Shown here piece by piece: positions 54,919 to 64,000 of a DNA stretch of 64,000 bases; the first letter of the stretch is position 1, and each line of letters starts with the position of its first letter. Source of the stretch: Pseudocercospora fijiensis CIRAD86. Its lineage: Eukaryota > Ascomycota > Dothideomycetes > Mycosphaerellales > Mycosphaerellaceae. Location: positions 372,001-436,000 of the forward strand of contig NW_006921550.1 in the NCBI RefSeq assembly GCF_000340215.1, read 5' to 3'. The notes below the pieces were generated by a model. The model was not told the DNA's origin. It made no database searches and saw only the letters and a program-made list of their open reading frames with translations. The translations under genes and the position numbers were made by a program.

Positions 54919-57714
54919 ATGTCTTCCGGCGCCCTAAATCCGCTAGGCGCTAGTAGTAGTAGCAACCTACTAGCCCTAAACCTAGGCGTACTAGTCCCGA
55001 TCGAAGCCCTATCTAACAGCGCCTTAGCTACTGTAACTAGCCTCGAGCACTGCTTCTAGATCGTTACTGCCCTTAAAGACCCTTAAGAGAAGATCTAGAA
55101 CGCTCGTACCCTACTACGCGTTATTAATAGGAACATTAAGAAGGCTGCTATCTTAGTTGCGTACGGTATAAACAACTTGCGTTAGTCTATCGGTAAGCGT
55201 ATCTTTAAGCGCGAGGTTCTTAACGATATAGATATCGAGTAAGCCTTTCCTATCGTCTATAGCCTCGAGACGGCCGGCACCTAGATTCGTTTGCGCTTTA
55301 AGACCCTCGACTAGGCCTTCGAATATTAGGGAGGACTAAGCAGTCTTCCTAAGAGCCTTATTAACTTCGCCTACGGTAGATAAGAGCGTGCTAAGCAGGT
55401 CTCTTCGTTCGTTAACAAGTATAAGGTCCGTCGTTAAGGCGCCGAGTATCTTTCCCGTACTATAATCTATCGTATATCTACTACTAGTAAGAAGGTAGGC
55501 AAGCAGTTACTTAACTTGTCCTTTACGCTTAACGACTTTACGATAGCCTACTAGAAGAAGTACTACGATACGATTGTCTAGGTCGATCTTAACGTATAGA
55601 TAACTAAGGATCTACTAAAAGAGAAGGGCTATCGCATTAATAGTATAGGTTTTATTATTAAAGGTTAAGAGGCTCCTATCGTTAATATCCTTAAACGTAA
55701 GGCTCTTTGCCTAGAAATAGAGGCCGATACGGCTGCTAGTCTCGCGCTCGCTACGGAGATATAGGCTTAAGACCGTCGCTCGACCCGTAACCGTAAGGTC
55801 CCTTAGGAAGTTAAGGACGAGCGCGCTAAGGCCGAAGCAGCGCGTAAGAAGGCATTGCATACTCGCTAGGCCCTCCGCAAGGCTACTAAGAAGTATAGCG
55901 CCCCTTCTAGTACTAACTATAGTGCTAACTATAGTAACTCGGATGTTAATATACTAGATATACTACTAGAAGATGTCTCCTCCGAAGGCTCCTTTAGCGA
56001 GCGTAGAGATAGAGGGCTCTCGCCGATTCTGTTAACTAAGAACATCTATAGTTCTTACAAGGGCGACTCTATTGCGCACCTTATTACTAAGATCGATATA
56101 GTTTCTAAAGCCGTAATAGGCGAAGCTCCTACTGCCCTCTTTATCTATTAATAGCTCGACGACCTTAGTAAGCTAGGAGAAGAGCCGTTCTCTATATATG
56201 CTAACTATATTAAGAAGGCCGCTAAGGTCTGTAGTCTCTATACTAGTGCTAAGGCGAGTGTCCTCGTCGGTCGCCTATTAAAGATTAGTTGCGAGGTTCC
56301 TAATTAAGACGCCTTCGCTACCCTTAAGGCTAATTAGGCCTATACTAACTAGTTTCCTAGACGCCCTATTGCTGCCCCGATATCTCTAGGACTCTACGCG
56401 TTTAACCCTACTAGTACTATTACTCGCGCCCTTACGCTAACAGATCGCTAGAGTAAGTTCGTTACCGGCATTCTTAGCTAAGGTATCTCCTTCGATCGCT
56501 TTCGCTAGACTAGTAATACCGTCTTCCCTTAAGTCTTTAGTTAGTTATAAGAGCCTCGTAGAGCATATCTTCCTTTCCTTATCGACCTAATATAGGAAGA
56601 GTTTAAGATGTACCTTTAGTATATACGTAATATGCCTAAGTCTAAGTAAGAAGGCCGCAATGCCCTTTAAACTTATAGTATAAGCAACTAAATCGTCCGC
56701 TAGCACCCTACCCTATAGCTCCTAGCTGTCGCCCTTCGACCTAATTACGTATACGAGCTTATCTCCGTCCCTAAGCCTACTAAGTTCTTTAAGGTTAGCG
56801 GTACTTACGAGAACTATCCTTCTAAGGAGTCTACTCGCCTCGGATAAGATATAGTTAAGCTCGCAGCTAGCGAGGGTACTAGTTACCTACGCATTAAGGT
56901 CTGTCTTATATCTAAGGATAAGACTAGCTACTCTACTATTGTCGAAGGTATATATTAGCCTAAGGTCTTTGCGAACTAGGTTAAGAAGCTTAAGGCTTGT
57001 AGCCTAGTCCCGCTAAGTAAGATCGGCAAGCTTACTAATAAGTACCTTACCGACGACGACCTCGACTATATATTCGATAGTTAGCCTAATAGTAAGAGGC
57101 GCAAAGCGGAGTAGATCCTTAACCCTCTAAAGGAGTGCGAGGTCTCTATTTAGATACTATACCTGCTATATAGTAATCTAAAGGCTAAGAGCAACCGTAT
57201 ATTAATTAACCTAGGCTACTCTCGCGTTATTAACGGTACTAAGGTTAAGGGCTACGAGAACTTAATAGTCTCTTAGGTTACTAAAGCGTACCGTAATCTA
57301 ACCGCCCTCCTAGCCTCTAACTCCTTCGTACTATTCGCTTTCCCTACGGCTATCTTAGTCGAAGGCCTCGGCTATATCTCCGACGCCCTAGTTAGTAGGA
57401 TTCCTTAGTTAAGTTACGTTGTTTAGAACGAAGTTAAATAGATCCTCTAGCTTAATAACGAAGGACTTAAGGAATATCTGTACGATTAGGAGAAAGGTGC
57501 GACGGAAAAGGCTACTAAACTCCTCGTTAATTAAGCTTTCTACGAGGGACAGTACTTCGGTGCTAATAGCTTCAACGTATACGGAGGAGATTTCGAGAGC
57601 CGACTAGCAGATAAGGTTATTGCTAGTAAGGATTACGGCGCGTTAAAGCAATAGTAAGTCTATATAGTATTGCCTAGGAAGTTGTTTTTATATAATTATA
57701 GCATCTAGGATTAA
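54919..57714 (+). pseudogene. ORF3 of gypsy-3, about 930 codons, unknown function
   Basis: One frame runs from ATG 54,919 (MSSGALNPLGASSSSN) to TAA 57,712-57,714 with only TAG/TAA interruptions. The middle has a basic, Lys/Arg/Ala-rich helical segment (DERAKAEAARKKALHTR). The C-terminal half has hydrophobic stretches such as FVLFAFPTAILVEGLGYIS but no clear membrane protein pattern. I find no RT, integrase, protease or envelope signature. Its termination at a TAATG palindrome, like gag, ties it to the element. It may be a novel accessory protein or a captured gene. Confidence 0.7.
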
Positions 57715-57737
57715 TGCTACCCTAGGGGTGTTATTAC
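57711..57737 (+). repeat. 27-nt palindrome, copy 5: end of ORF3
   Basis: TTAATGCTACCCT plus AGGGGTGTTATTAC. The ORF3 frame ends at TAA 57,712-57,714 and an ATG overlaps it at 57,714. The centre is CTAG here rather than CCGG. Confidence 0.8.
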
Positions 57738-57829
57738 GGAGTTCTAAGAATAGCCTTAGCTAAGAGCGCTAAGGATGCATACATGTTTGTTTTAAGCGCG
57801 CATAATATGAAACGTGTCTAGTTAGATAT

Positions 57830-57844
57830 AAAGAAAGGGAGGGA
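57830..57844 (+). other. Polypurine tract of gypsy-3
   Basis: AAAGAAAGGGAGGGA directly precedes LTR3, as a plus-strand primer site should. The same tract precedes LTR2 at 45,826-45,839. Confidence 0.85.
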
Positions 57845-58403
57845 TATTAGCTAGTAACCGGCCCTATACCTATAGGCTAGTTTTGAGCCTATATAAGAGG
57901 CCTCCTTCTACAGAGTAGATAGATTATTAACCTCGTATAGTATATTGTTTATATTACACTTCTACAATGCCTATATTGCAGGGCTCTAGTTATCAGCCTA
58001 AGCAACAGTCTCGTTATCCTATCTTACTAAACATAGCTGCCTATATTGCTATAGGTTATGTTACCCTCGGTAGCCTATACTATTGCTATAAGTAGTAGTA
58101 GTAGTGTTAGTTTCCGTCCTTTATTCTTAGCTAGTAACCGGCCCTATACCTATAGGCCAGTTTTAAGCCTATATAAGAGGCCTCCTTCTGCAGAGTAGAC
58201 AGATTATTAACCTCGTATAGTATATTGTTTATGTCACACTTCTATAATGCCTATATTGCAGGGCTCTAGTTATTAGCCTAAGCGACAGTCTCGTTATCCT
58301 ATCTTACTAAATATAGCTGCCTATATTGCTATAGGTTATGTTACCCTCGGTAGCCTATACTATTGCTAATAGTAGTAGTAGTAGTATTGGTTTCCGTCCT
58401 TTA
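57845..58403 (+). repeat. LTR3 and LTR4 of gypsy-3, directly abutting
   Basis: LTR3 (57,845-58,123) ends CCTTTA and LTR4 starts at once (TTCTTAGCTAG), with no primer-binding site or internal sequence between them. The outer end is followed by the ACTAG target copy. Confidence 0.88.
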
Positions 58404-58407
58404 CTAG

Positions 58408-59614
58408 GATTTCGCATCTTCTCGTATAAATCGCCTAATCTAAGGGAAGAATCCTACTTCTACTTTAGTAGAATAATAAATTTAGTATTAGTCGTCGTAA
58501 TAGAATCTCTAGTAAAGGGTTCTATATACAGGTTCTTATCGTCGTGCTATTATATAGATTTATCGTAGCTCTTTCTTTACGACCTCTACGTAGGTCCTCG
58601 GCGCGTTATTAATAGAGTATAGCTCTACTACTATTCGGTAGCCTTCTCTACCCGAGTCCTTTCGTTGTATTATATTAAACTGTTCGCGTCGCACTATATT
58701 CTTACCGCGGCAGTTCCGTACTATATAGCCTTCCTTGCTATACGTATAGTAAGTTAATCTTCCTACTTTCTTAGGCGAACTCTTGCCTTTTCTTCCTTTA
58801 ATTGCTCGACCCTTCTAGGTAGCGTCTAGCTCTATTAGTTGCGTACCGTAGTAGTTGTTCCCCTTTAGTTTATTATAGGTACTATAGTTTCGTCTATTAT
58901 CGTATCTAGGAGTATAACTAGCTTTTCTAGAAGTCTTAGAATTGTAACGTCGTTCTAAAGCTCGTTTGTAGAGCCTATCGTCGAGATCGATCGTAACCTT
59001 AACTAATATTCCTATATTATCTATTTTTCTACCGTCGCGTATAAGCTCGTCTTTAACGTTATCCTTAAGACCTCGCCGATATATTATTATAAGAGCTTCG
59101 TCGTCCTAATCCGTAAGTTAGGCGTATTCCTAAAATTTAGCGGCGTAATCGGCATATAACCCCTTCTAAGTTAAGTGTTAGATAACCCTAACTGCGGTAG
59201 CAACTTCGTTAGAAGATCTAAAGACCTTCTTTATCGTACGCTTAAGATTTTCGTAGCTTGCGAAGATTCTATCCGAATTGTCGGTCTCGTTGCTATCTAG
59301 ATAGGTCCTAAGAAATAGTTTAACCTAATACTAAGCCCTACCTCGTATAAACGTCGTTACGAAGACTAGCTTTAAGTTATCTTAAACCTAGTTAAATATG
59401 AAATACATATCTATCTAGCTAACCTAGGTATCGAACTTGTCTCGGTCGCCGTAATAAAAGTCTAGCTTTCCGATCTTAAGAGAATCGTTTCCGGCATAGG
59501 TTCCTAGTATATTGCTAGCACTAGAGGTAGTACGTCGAGTACTGCCTATCTCGCTAGAGGCGGGAGTTCCCCTTCCGACTTATAATAAGGCACTTATCCT
59601 AAGGGCGTTCAAAG
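58408..59614 (-). pseudogene. Gag region of gypsy-2
   Basis: On the minus strand at about 58,710-58,765 a knuckle reads Y-T-Y-S-K-E-G-Y-I-V-R-N-C. It is a CCHC motif in which two Cys and the His have become Tyr, as expected from TGY-to-TAY and CAY-to-TAY changes. The rest is gag-like by position, next to the 5' LTR (59,615-59,960). Confidence 0.65.
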
Positions 59615-59960
59615 TATTACGGTTACTCGCGACAGATCGTTAAGTAACTTCTTATTATATGCAAGCCGAGGCTTCTTTAGAGAGGCTAATATAAGCGGGA
59701 GGCAGAGACAGAATAATTGGTACAAAGGTAATTCCAATTAGTAAGTAGGTAATATAAGTTAAACGCCTCGAGCTATAAGGGCATTCCGGCGTTCCTAAAT
59801 ACAAAGGAGATATCTTGTTTATAGTCGTAAGCGACGTAAGCGACGCTATCGCTCTCGACCGCTCCTATCGCTTCTAGTAAGATAGAGCGACAGCTTAGCC
59901 TACTAGTCTTAGCGTCGCTCTAAGATTATATAAGGACTCTAACTAATCAGATCCGTAACA
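59615..59960 (-). repeat. 5' LTR of gypsy-2
   Basis: Pairs with 30,584-30,929. It is less mutated at its outer end, keeping CCGTAACA. The CTCTA target copy follows at 59,961-59,965. Confidence 0.92.
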
Positions 59961-61790
59961 CTCTATAACTAGCAAGTTGTACCTTATAAGCCTATCGGTC
60001 GTCTACCTTAAGAATCTCGAGGATTGTGCTATATAGGCTATAGAACACGAGGTTCCGCTTGTTATAGTCGTACTTAATAGCATAGTAATAACCCTCGAGA
60101 GGCGAGGTCGTTTTTATTTAAAGCAACAATAGACTATAGAGCCGTGCCTAAGTAGCCTATTTCCGTAAAGTATAGCTACTCTAATTATAGCGTATCTATT
60201 AGACCTTGTCCTGCTAACCTATAGGCTTATTCTCTTTTAACTACTCTTAAATCTATACTATATCGCTAGTAACGTTGCCGGCGCTACGTGCGTAGTAGAT
60301 TAAGTAGTAAAATCGCTTAACAATCTCTAGAAATTAGGCCTCTAGAAACGAGCGAAGGAAGGTCTCTTTAACGTACCGCTAGTAGAGATAAATTAGTACC
60401 TAACCGTCCTCTTTCTACGAGAGATTAATAGCCGCCTATTCTAAGGCCGAGTCGTCGATTATAGCTATAATAGCCTTCTATAGTAGTAACTACGATTTGA
60501 TAACTCGAAGCCCGGCTTCTGCTAGCTTAGCTTTCTAAGATTCTAGCAATAGGTATCCTACTAGTAACTAGCAACCTAATCCGTTACGAACGTATACCGT
60601 AAAAAGGTTCTAGGCAAGGTCCGTAGTCTTATAAGTTGCGTCTAGCAAGAACAACTATATAGTATATAAGTTAGTAATATTTTGAATTTTTAAAGTTAGT
60701 TATAGGAACTATAGAACGCAAGCTTTAGAAGCTTAGTTATACGCCTACCTTCTATAGCAAGAATAATAATAACACCTATACTTACATCTCCTACCTCGGT
60801 ATTTAACAACTGTCGCTGCTACTTAGTCTAGAAGACAATGCTACGCTCTATCTTGCTCTTTAGTCTCTTCTAAATAAGCTAATATTAGAGTAGTTTACCG
60901 TCGAGGTCGTTATAGAGGCCTTATAGGGCAGTAGGAAGGTCTTCTAGTTAAATATCTACGTTTCTACGGTCGTTACTACGTACCTTCTTCTAATTAGGCT
61001 TTACCTTCGACTAAGCGATAGTACTAGCCTTTATAAACTGTCTACCTATCTTACTAAATTAGTCCTTTAATAGACCGCTTCTAATATAGTCTAGGACCTT
61101 AGTAACGTTTATTTAGCGTTAATCTATTATCTCCTCGAGAAAGACCTTTAGCGCGTTATTAGACGACCTAATATCTATATATCTTAGGTTATAGCAATAT
61201 AGGTCCTTACTAACTATAGAAGGATTAGCTCGAAGGCGGCGGATACTAATTTCGTATAGTTTAGACTACCTACTACGATAATGCGATATTACGACTACCG
61301 CCGTATTATAAGGCTCTTTATTATATTTAGCCTTACGAATACTATCTACTACTACCCTCTTCCGCTACTAATCGCGCCTATAACGATAATACTAGTAGCT
61401 TCGCTACTCTAAACCGTCCTTCGTTCTTAGCGACCTTACCTCCTTCTATATATTACTTATATATTCCTTTAATACCTCGAACTAGTCTAGATCGTATATT
61501 AATCTGTATTTAGATATATTAAATAGCTACTCTCGAATATCGATAATATTATATAGAATACGATCTAGCCTAAAGAACGACGACGGCGGCGGCGGCACTA
61601 GTTTAGATATTATAATAATAAGGATAAGAGCTATAAGATGCTATTATAGCTATTAGAAAGAGCCTAGTTTATATAATAAGAATGCACTTATAAAGAGCCG
61701 CGGAGGTACTAGAGGTACGGTTAGAACTAGTAGTATAACCGAGAAGGTTATTACGGTACTAGAAGAGGATAAGCACCGTCAAATGCTAGA
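59961..61790 (-). mobile_element. MULE-like DNA transposon, right part with transposase
   Basis: On the minus strand (about 60,690 down to 60,280) the frame reads LFLLDATYKTTDLA, then LLVGYLLLES, KAKLAEAGLRVIKS and, later, IIDDSALE. This is the order of the MULE transposase catalytic region, an Asp in a Y/F-K-T context followed by a second Asp before S-x-x-E. TAG codons interrupt it. The element continues to the left at 28,870-30,583. The superfamily call is from motif recall, so it is moderate. Confidence 0.6.
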
Positions 61791-61803
61791 CTAACACTAC
61801 TGA

Positions 61804-61840
61804 ATCAGTGGATAACGCCCTCCGGAAGGTAACCACTGAT
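61804..61840. other. Stem-loop at the repeat/unique boundary
   Basis: ATCAGTGG and its inverse complement CCACTGAT flank a 21-nt loop. A related CAGTGG copy follows at about 61,845. It sits just where RIP-type composition ends. Confidence 0.5.
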
Positions 61841-61888
61841 CGAAACAGTGGTACGCTAAATTTCCTGACATCCAAGAGGACCTCTGTT

Positions 61889-62572
61889 TTAGTCATCGTC
61901 CTCGATGCCGTTGAACCTACACACTTCCGTCTTGCCGGCATGAGCTGTACATCGGATGATGTATGATTTGTCGTCACGGTGAAGCGGGTCTTTGTATCCA
62001 TACTCCCACATGAGCTCATCCATTCCTCCTAATGTTCCCGCAGCTGAAGTCCAAGGAGTTGCTTGAGGATCCCAACCTTCTAGAGTTGCCCAGGGAAACT
62101 TCATGTCGACAGTGTTAGAAGTGCGGTGGTGTAGCGTGAACTCACAAACATGAGTGCGCGCACTCTCTGAGGGATCGCCAAACGCGTGTCGATATATCCG
62201 CAAGTGGGGCTCCTTCTTGAGATTGACAGCGGGCGTCATATCTATAGTCCAGACCGGTCGCGAGGATGGCATGTTGCGTAGAACTACGGCTAGCCTAATC
62301 TTTCCACTTAGCATGTGCTTGCCCATCGTCATCCAATAGACGTCGTAGCCATATGTATAGTTCTTGGGAGGCTCGGGCTTGAAGACAGCTTCTTTCGCCC
62401 GATATGGCGGTGGAGGTTCGGTGGCTTGAGATCGATCGTCTTCGGTGTCTGCGTCTTGCCGAGCATTGATTTGGTAGGGAGGAGCTGCATTGGAAGAGGC
62501 ACTGCTGTCGAACGGGCCGGTCTGGCTCGAATCGCCTGTGTTTGAGCTGCTGGCTCGAGTTCTGTTTACCAT
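61889..62572 (-). CDS. Hypothetical protein with proline-rich PPPPY motif
   Basis: From the first ATG (62,572, MVNRTRASSS) it encodes 227 residues in one exon. Residues 1-60 are polar and probably disordered, with APPY and PPPPY motifs that could bind WW domains. The rest looks globular (YDVYWMTMGKHMLSGKIRL, then WTIDMTPAVNL, FPWATLEGWD) and ends in an acidic IEDDD. I recognise no family. Codon use is normal and unaffected by RIP despite lying 100 bp from the repeats. Confidence 0.7.
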   Translation of the reverse strand: MVNRTRASSSNTGDSSQTGPFDSSASSNAAPPYQINARQDADTEDDRSQATEPPPPYRAKEAVFKPEPPKNYTYGYDVYWMTMGKHMLSGKIRLAVVLRNMPSSRPVWTIDMTPAVNLKKEPHLRIYRHAFGDPSESARTHVCEFTLHHRTSNTVDMKFPWATLEGWDPQATPWTSAAGTLGGMDELMWEYGYKDPLHRDDKSYIIRCTAHAGKTEVCRFNGIEDDD

Positions 62573-62639
62573 GATGAGGAGGCCTAAGTAATCAACATTC
62601 GGGGCAAGCGCTGCTCTTACTGACACCCTAGGTCTTACT

Positions 62640-63480
62640 TATATTCCATAAGGTCCATTGGCATCATGAGAGGACCATCCCATCATAGCAAAGCATCGTG
62701 TGACGTGCAGGCACAAGACGGCTTTCTGAAATTGGCTAAAAGATCAAAACAGATCACAAAGTCGGCAATGATCATCTTGGATGCCTTAAAGATCTTCGAG
62801 ATGTTCTTGCTCTGAACCGAACTGTGCCAAAGGGAGCCCAAGCTGTCTCGCTATTACTTCTTCCGAGGGCTGAGTGGTGAAAATGGGTAGAGATAGCTTT
62901 GAATGTCCAGAAAGGTCATGTTGGCAGTGATGGGCCCTTGTGAAAGAGTGTGGAAGTGTGGGACGGACCCCGGCCCGGTCCGGTGCATGGGTTTGCGGTT
63001 CAGCCGAAGCTTACTCAGCCCCTACTTTTCTCCCCGTAGAACACTGAAGTTCCTTCTCCAACTCCAATTAACGCTATACAGGAGAGACCTGACTCCTAGC
63101 CTCCTAGGTATGGCCGCACTCACCGGCTGCATCAAAACCACCATCCTTCTTATTGTCAAGCATCTGTCAGATCAAGCTTGAAACACGCAGCGATTGCACG
63201 ATATCACGACTTGAGGTGCACACAATGGCCGGCACAACGAGGCACGAATCCGAGACTGGCAATACAATGGTAAAGTAGGAAAGGATGCATGATGACACGT
63301 ACAGCCTACACCTGCTGAAGTCGCGGATGGTGTTGAAGGATGTCAATACTTACAGTAGCTCATCCTTAGGGCTGGTATCGATCGCATGTTTACTGCCTTT
63401 CGAGTAAAGCGTAGCCTTGCGCTGACCACGCTGCATCGCGAAATATGATCCGGCCCCTCGCTACGGCCGCCTCTCAGAGC
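62640..63480. other. Unmutated region without a recognised gene
   Basis: Normal base composition. Short open frames (for example 62,903-63,181) lack convincing features. Confidence 0.5.
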
Positions 63481-63607
63481 ACAAGACTATCTGTGGCACA
63501 CATAGTACCAGCTCTCGCGAATCTCCGCCCAATAGCAGCGACATGCGGAAGCGTTCAGCTGCTGTGCCAAGTCGGTCTTGGAGCTTAGCTTCTTATTCTG
63601 GAAGCTG

Positions 63608-64000
63608 TCAATCGTCCTCGAGCGCTGGAAGTGGACCCTCTCTAGCCTGCATCGTCTGCACAACCTGCATGCCGTGTGCCATCCTATAGTGCCCTCGTAC
63701 AACAGCAGATGATGAGGTGCGATACATATGCCTCAGCTTTGCGACCGCCGACATGTCCGGAAGCTTTCTCGCTTGCCAGATCGACGTACTCGACCTCACT
63801 AAATCATCAATTTTCACTGTTTCGATGTACTCGATCGTATATCGCATGGAAAAGGCAGTATGGCGGAGCAACAGAAGCAGCAGGAATTAAGTCCGCTGCA
63901 TCGAACTCACCGGACTTCTTCTGTATTTTCGCCACTGGCATCGCACGCGACAACGCTCCAAGACGATCCACTGGATACAGCCTATCGCAGTCCGTCACTT
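63608..64000 (-). CDS. Possible gene entering from the right edge, minus strand
   Basis: From the edge, a frame reads TDCDRLYPVDRLGALSRAMP, then VAKIQKKSG, and meets a good donor (CG, GTGAGT) at about 63,909. A second open segment in another frame (63,608-63,871) reads plausibly as a later exon (YTIEYIETVKIDDLVRSS). The acceptor is not clear and no family is recognised. Confidence 0.3.

Larger units (their letters stand above)
45486..58403 (+). mobile_element. Large Ty3/gypsy element gypsy-3 with extra LTRs and a third ORF
   Basis: Four 279-bp LTRs lie at 45,486-45,764, 45,840-46,118, 57,845-58,123 and about 58,125-58,403. The outer ends are flanked by ACTAG (45,481-45,485 and 58,403-58,407), the latter sharing the last LTR base. 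The main body (45,840-58,123) is about 12.3 kb: gag-protease, pol, a small ORF and a third ORF of about 930 codons, all plus strand. A primer-binding site follows LTR2 and a polypurine tract precedes LTR3. The insertion lies in gypsy-2. RIP stops are present throughout. Confidence 0.92.
30584..59960 (-). mobile_element. Ty3/gypsy chromovirus gypsy-2 with nested insertions
   Basis: The LTRs are 30,584-30,929 and 59,615-59,960 (346 bp each). Each begins TGTTACGG (TATTACGG on the right) and ends CCGTAACA (CCGTAATA on the left). The five-base target duplication CTCTA lies at 30,579-30,583 and 59,961-59,965. Without the two nested elements the element is about 6.9 kb, minus strand: gag with zinc knuckle (58,408-59,614), a short piece at 44,933-45,485, then protease, RT, RNase H, integrase and chromodomain (35,367 down to 31,790). 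A purine tract (AAGGAGGGGGATAG on the minus strand) adjoins the left LTR, as a polypurine tract should. Confidence 0.92.

Noticed and set aside
62573..62626. Longer N-terminus for the PPPPY protein
   Set aside because: The upstream extension begins at GTG; the first ATG is at 62,572.
62903..63181. Plus-strand 92-residue ORF
   Set aside because: No recognisable domain, Kozak context or homologous pattern; likely chance.

Overview
This is a filamentous ascomycete (Pezizomycotina) genome window, most like a Dothideomycete. Support comes from short introns with GTRAGT donors and CTGAC/CTAAC branch sites, a fungal-type alpha-aminoadipate reductase, and the signature of repeat-induced point mutation (RIP) over every repeat. 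In the repeats CpA and TpG are almost absent, and coding frames are broken almost only by TAG and TAA codons where CAG, CAA or TGG is expected. I cannot name the species.

Layout. (1) 1-15,850: RIP-mutated repeats. They hold the right end of a hAT DNA transposon (1-1,934), which sits in a plus-strand Ty3/gypsy chromovirus (gypsy-1a, about 1,943-5,770). A second, minus-strand copy lies tail-to-tail (gypsy-1b, about 5,770-12,770). Rearranged LTR/gag pieces follow (12,767-15,300), then a 329-bp MITE-like element (15,305-15,633). (2) 15,850-28,870: an unmutated gene island with a secreted GH1 beta-glucosidase, Lys2, an RBR ubiquitin ligase, a secreted protein of unknown family, a cytidine/dCMP-type deaminase, a small cysteine-containing secreted protein and a small orphan ORF. 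(3) 28,870-61,790: a nest of transposons. A MULE-like element is split by a second chromovirus (gypsy-2, minus strand, 30,584-59,960, 346-bp LTRs, duplicated target CTCTA). That chromovirus is in turn split by a complete 9.55-kb hAT element (35,376-44,924, duplicated target GCCTTTCG) and by an unusually large Ty3/gypsy element (gypsy-3, 45,486-58,403, 279-bp LTRs). (4) 61,790-64,000: normal sequence with one orphan gene and perhaps the edge of another.

The main discovery candidate is the hAT element. Besides a recognisable hAT transposase it carries two different histone H3-like genes (about 41,222-42,245 and 42,994-43,640) and a third conserved minus-strand ORF (44,045-44,494). The second H3-like gene and the minus-strand ORF are also present in the hAT copy at the left edge of the window. 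Several introns of this element carry short GCCGGC-type tandem repeats whose unit number differs between the two copies.

The second candidate is gypsy-3. It has a third ORF of about 930 codons downstream of pol, and five copies of a 27-nt palindrome containing TAATG in or beside its ORF junctions. Its left end also preserves what looks like a reverse-transcribed piece of the tRNA primer. All repeat genes here are dead copies; I describe them without restoring them.
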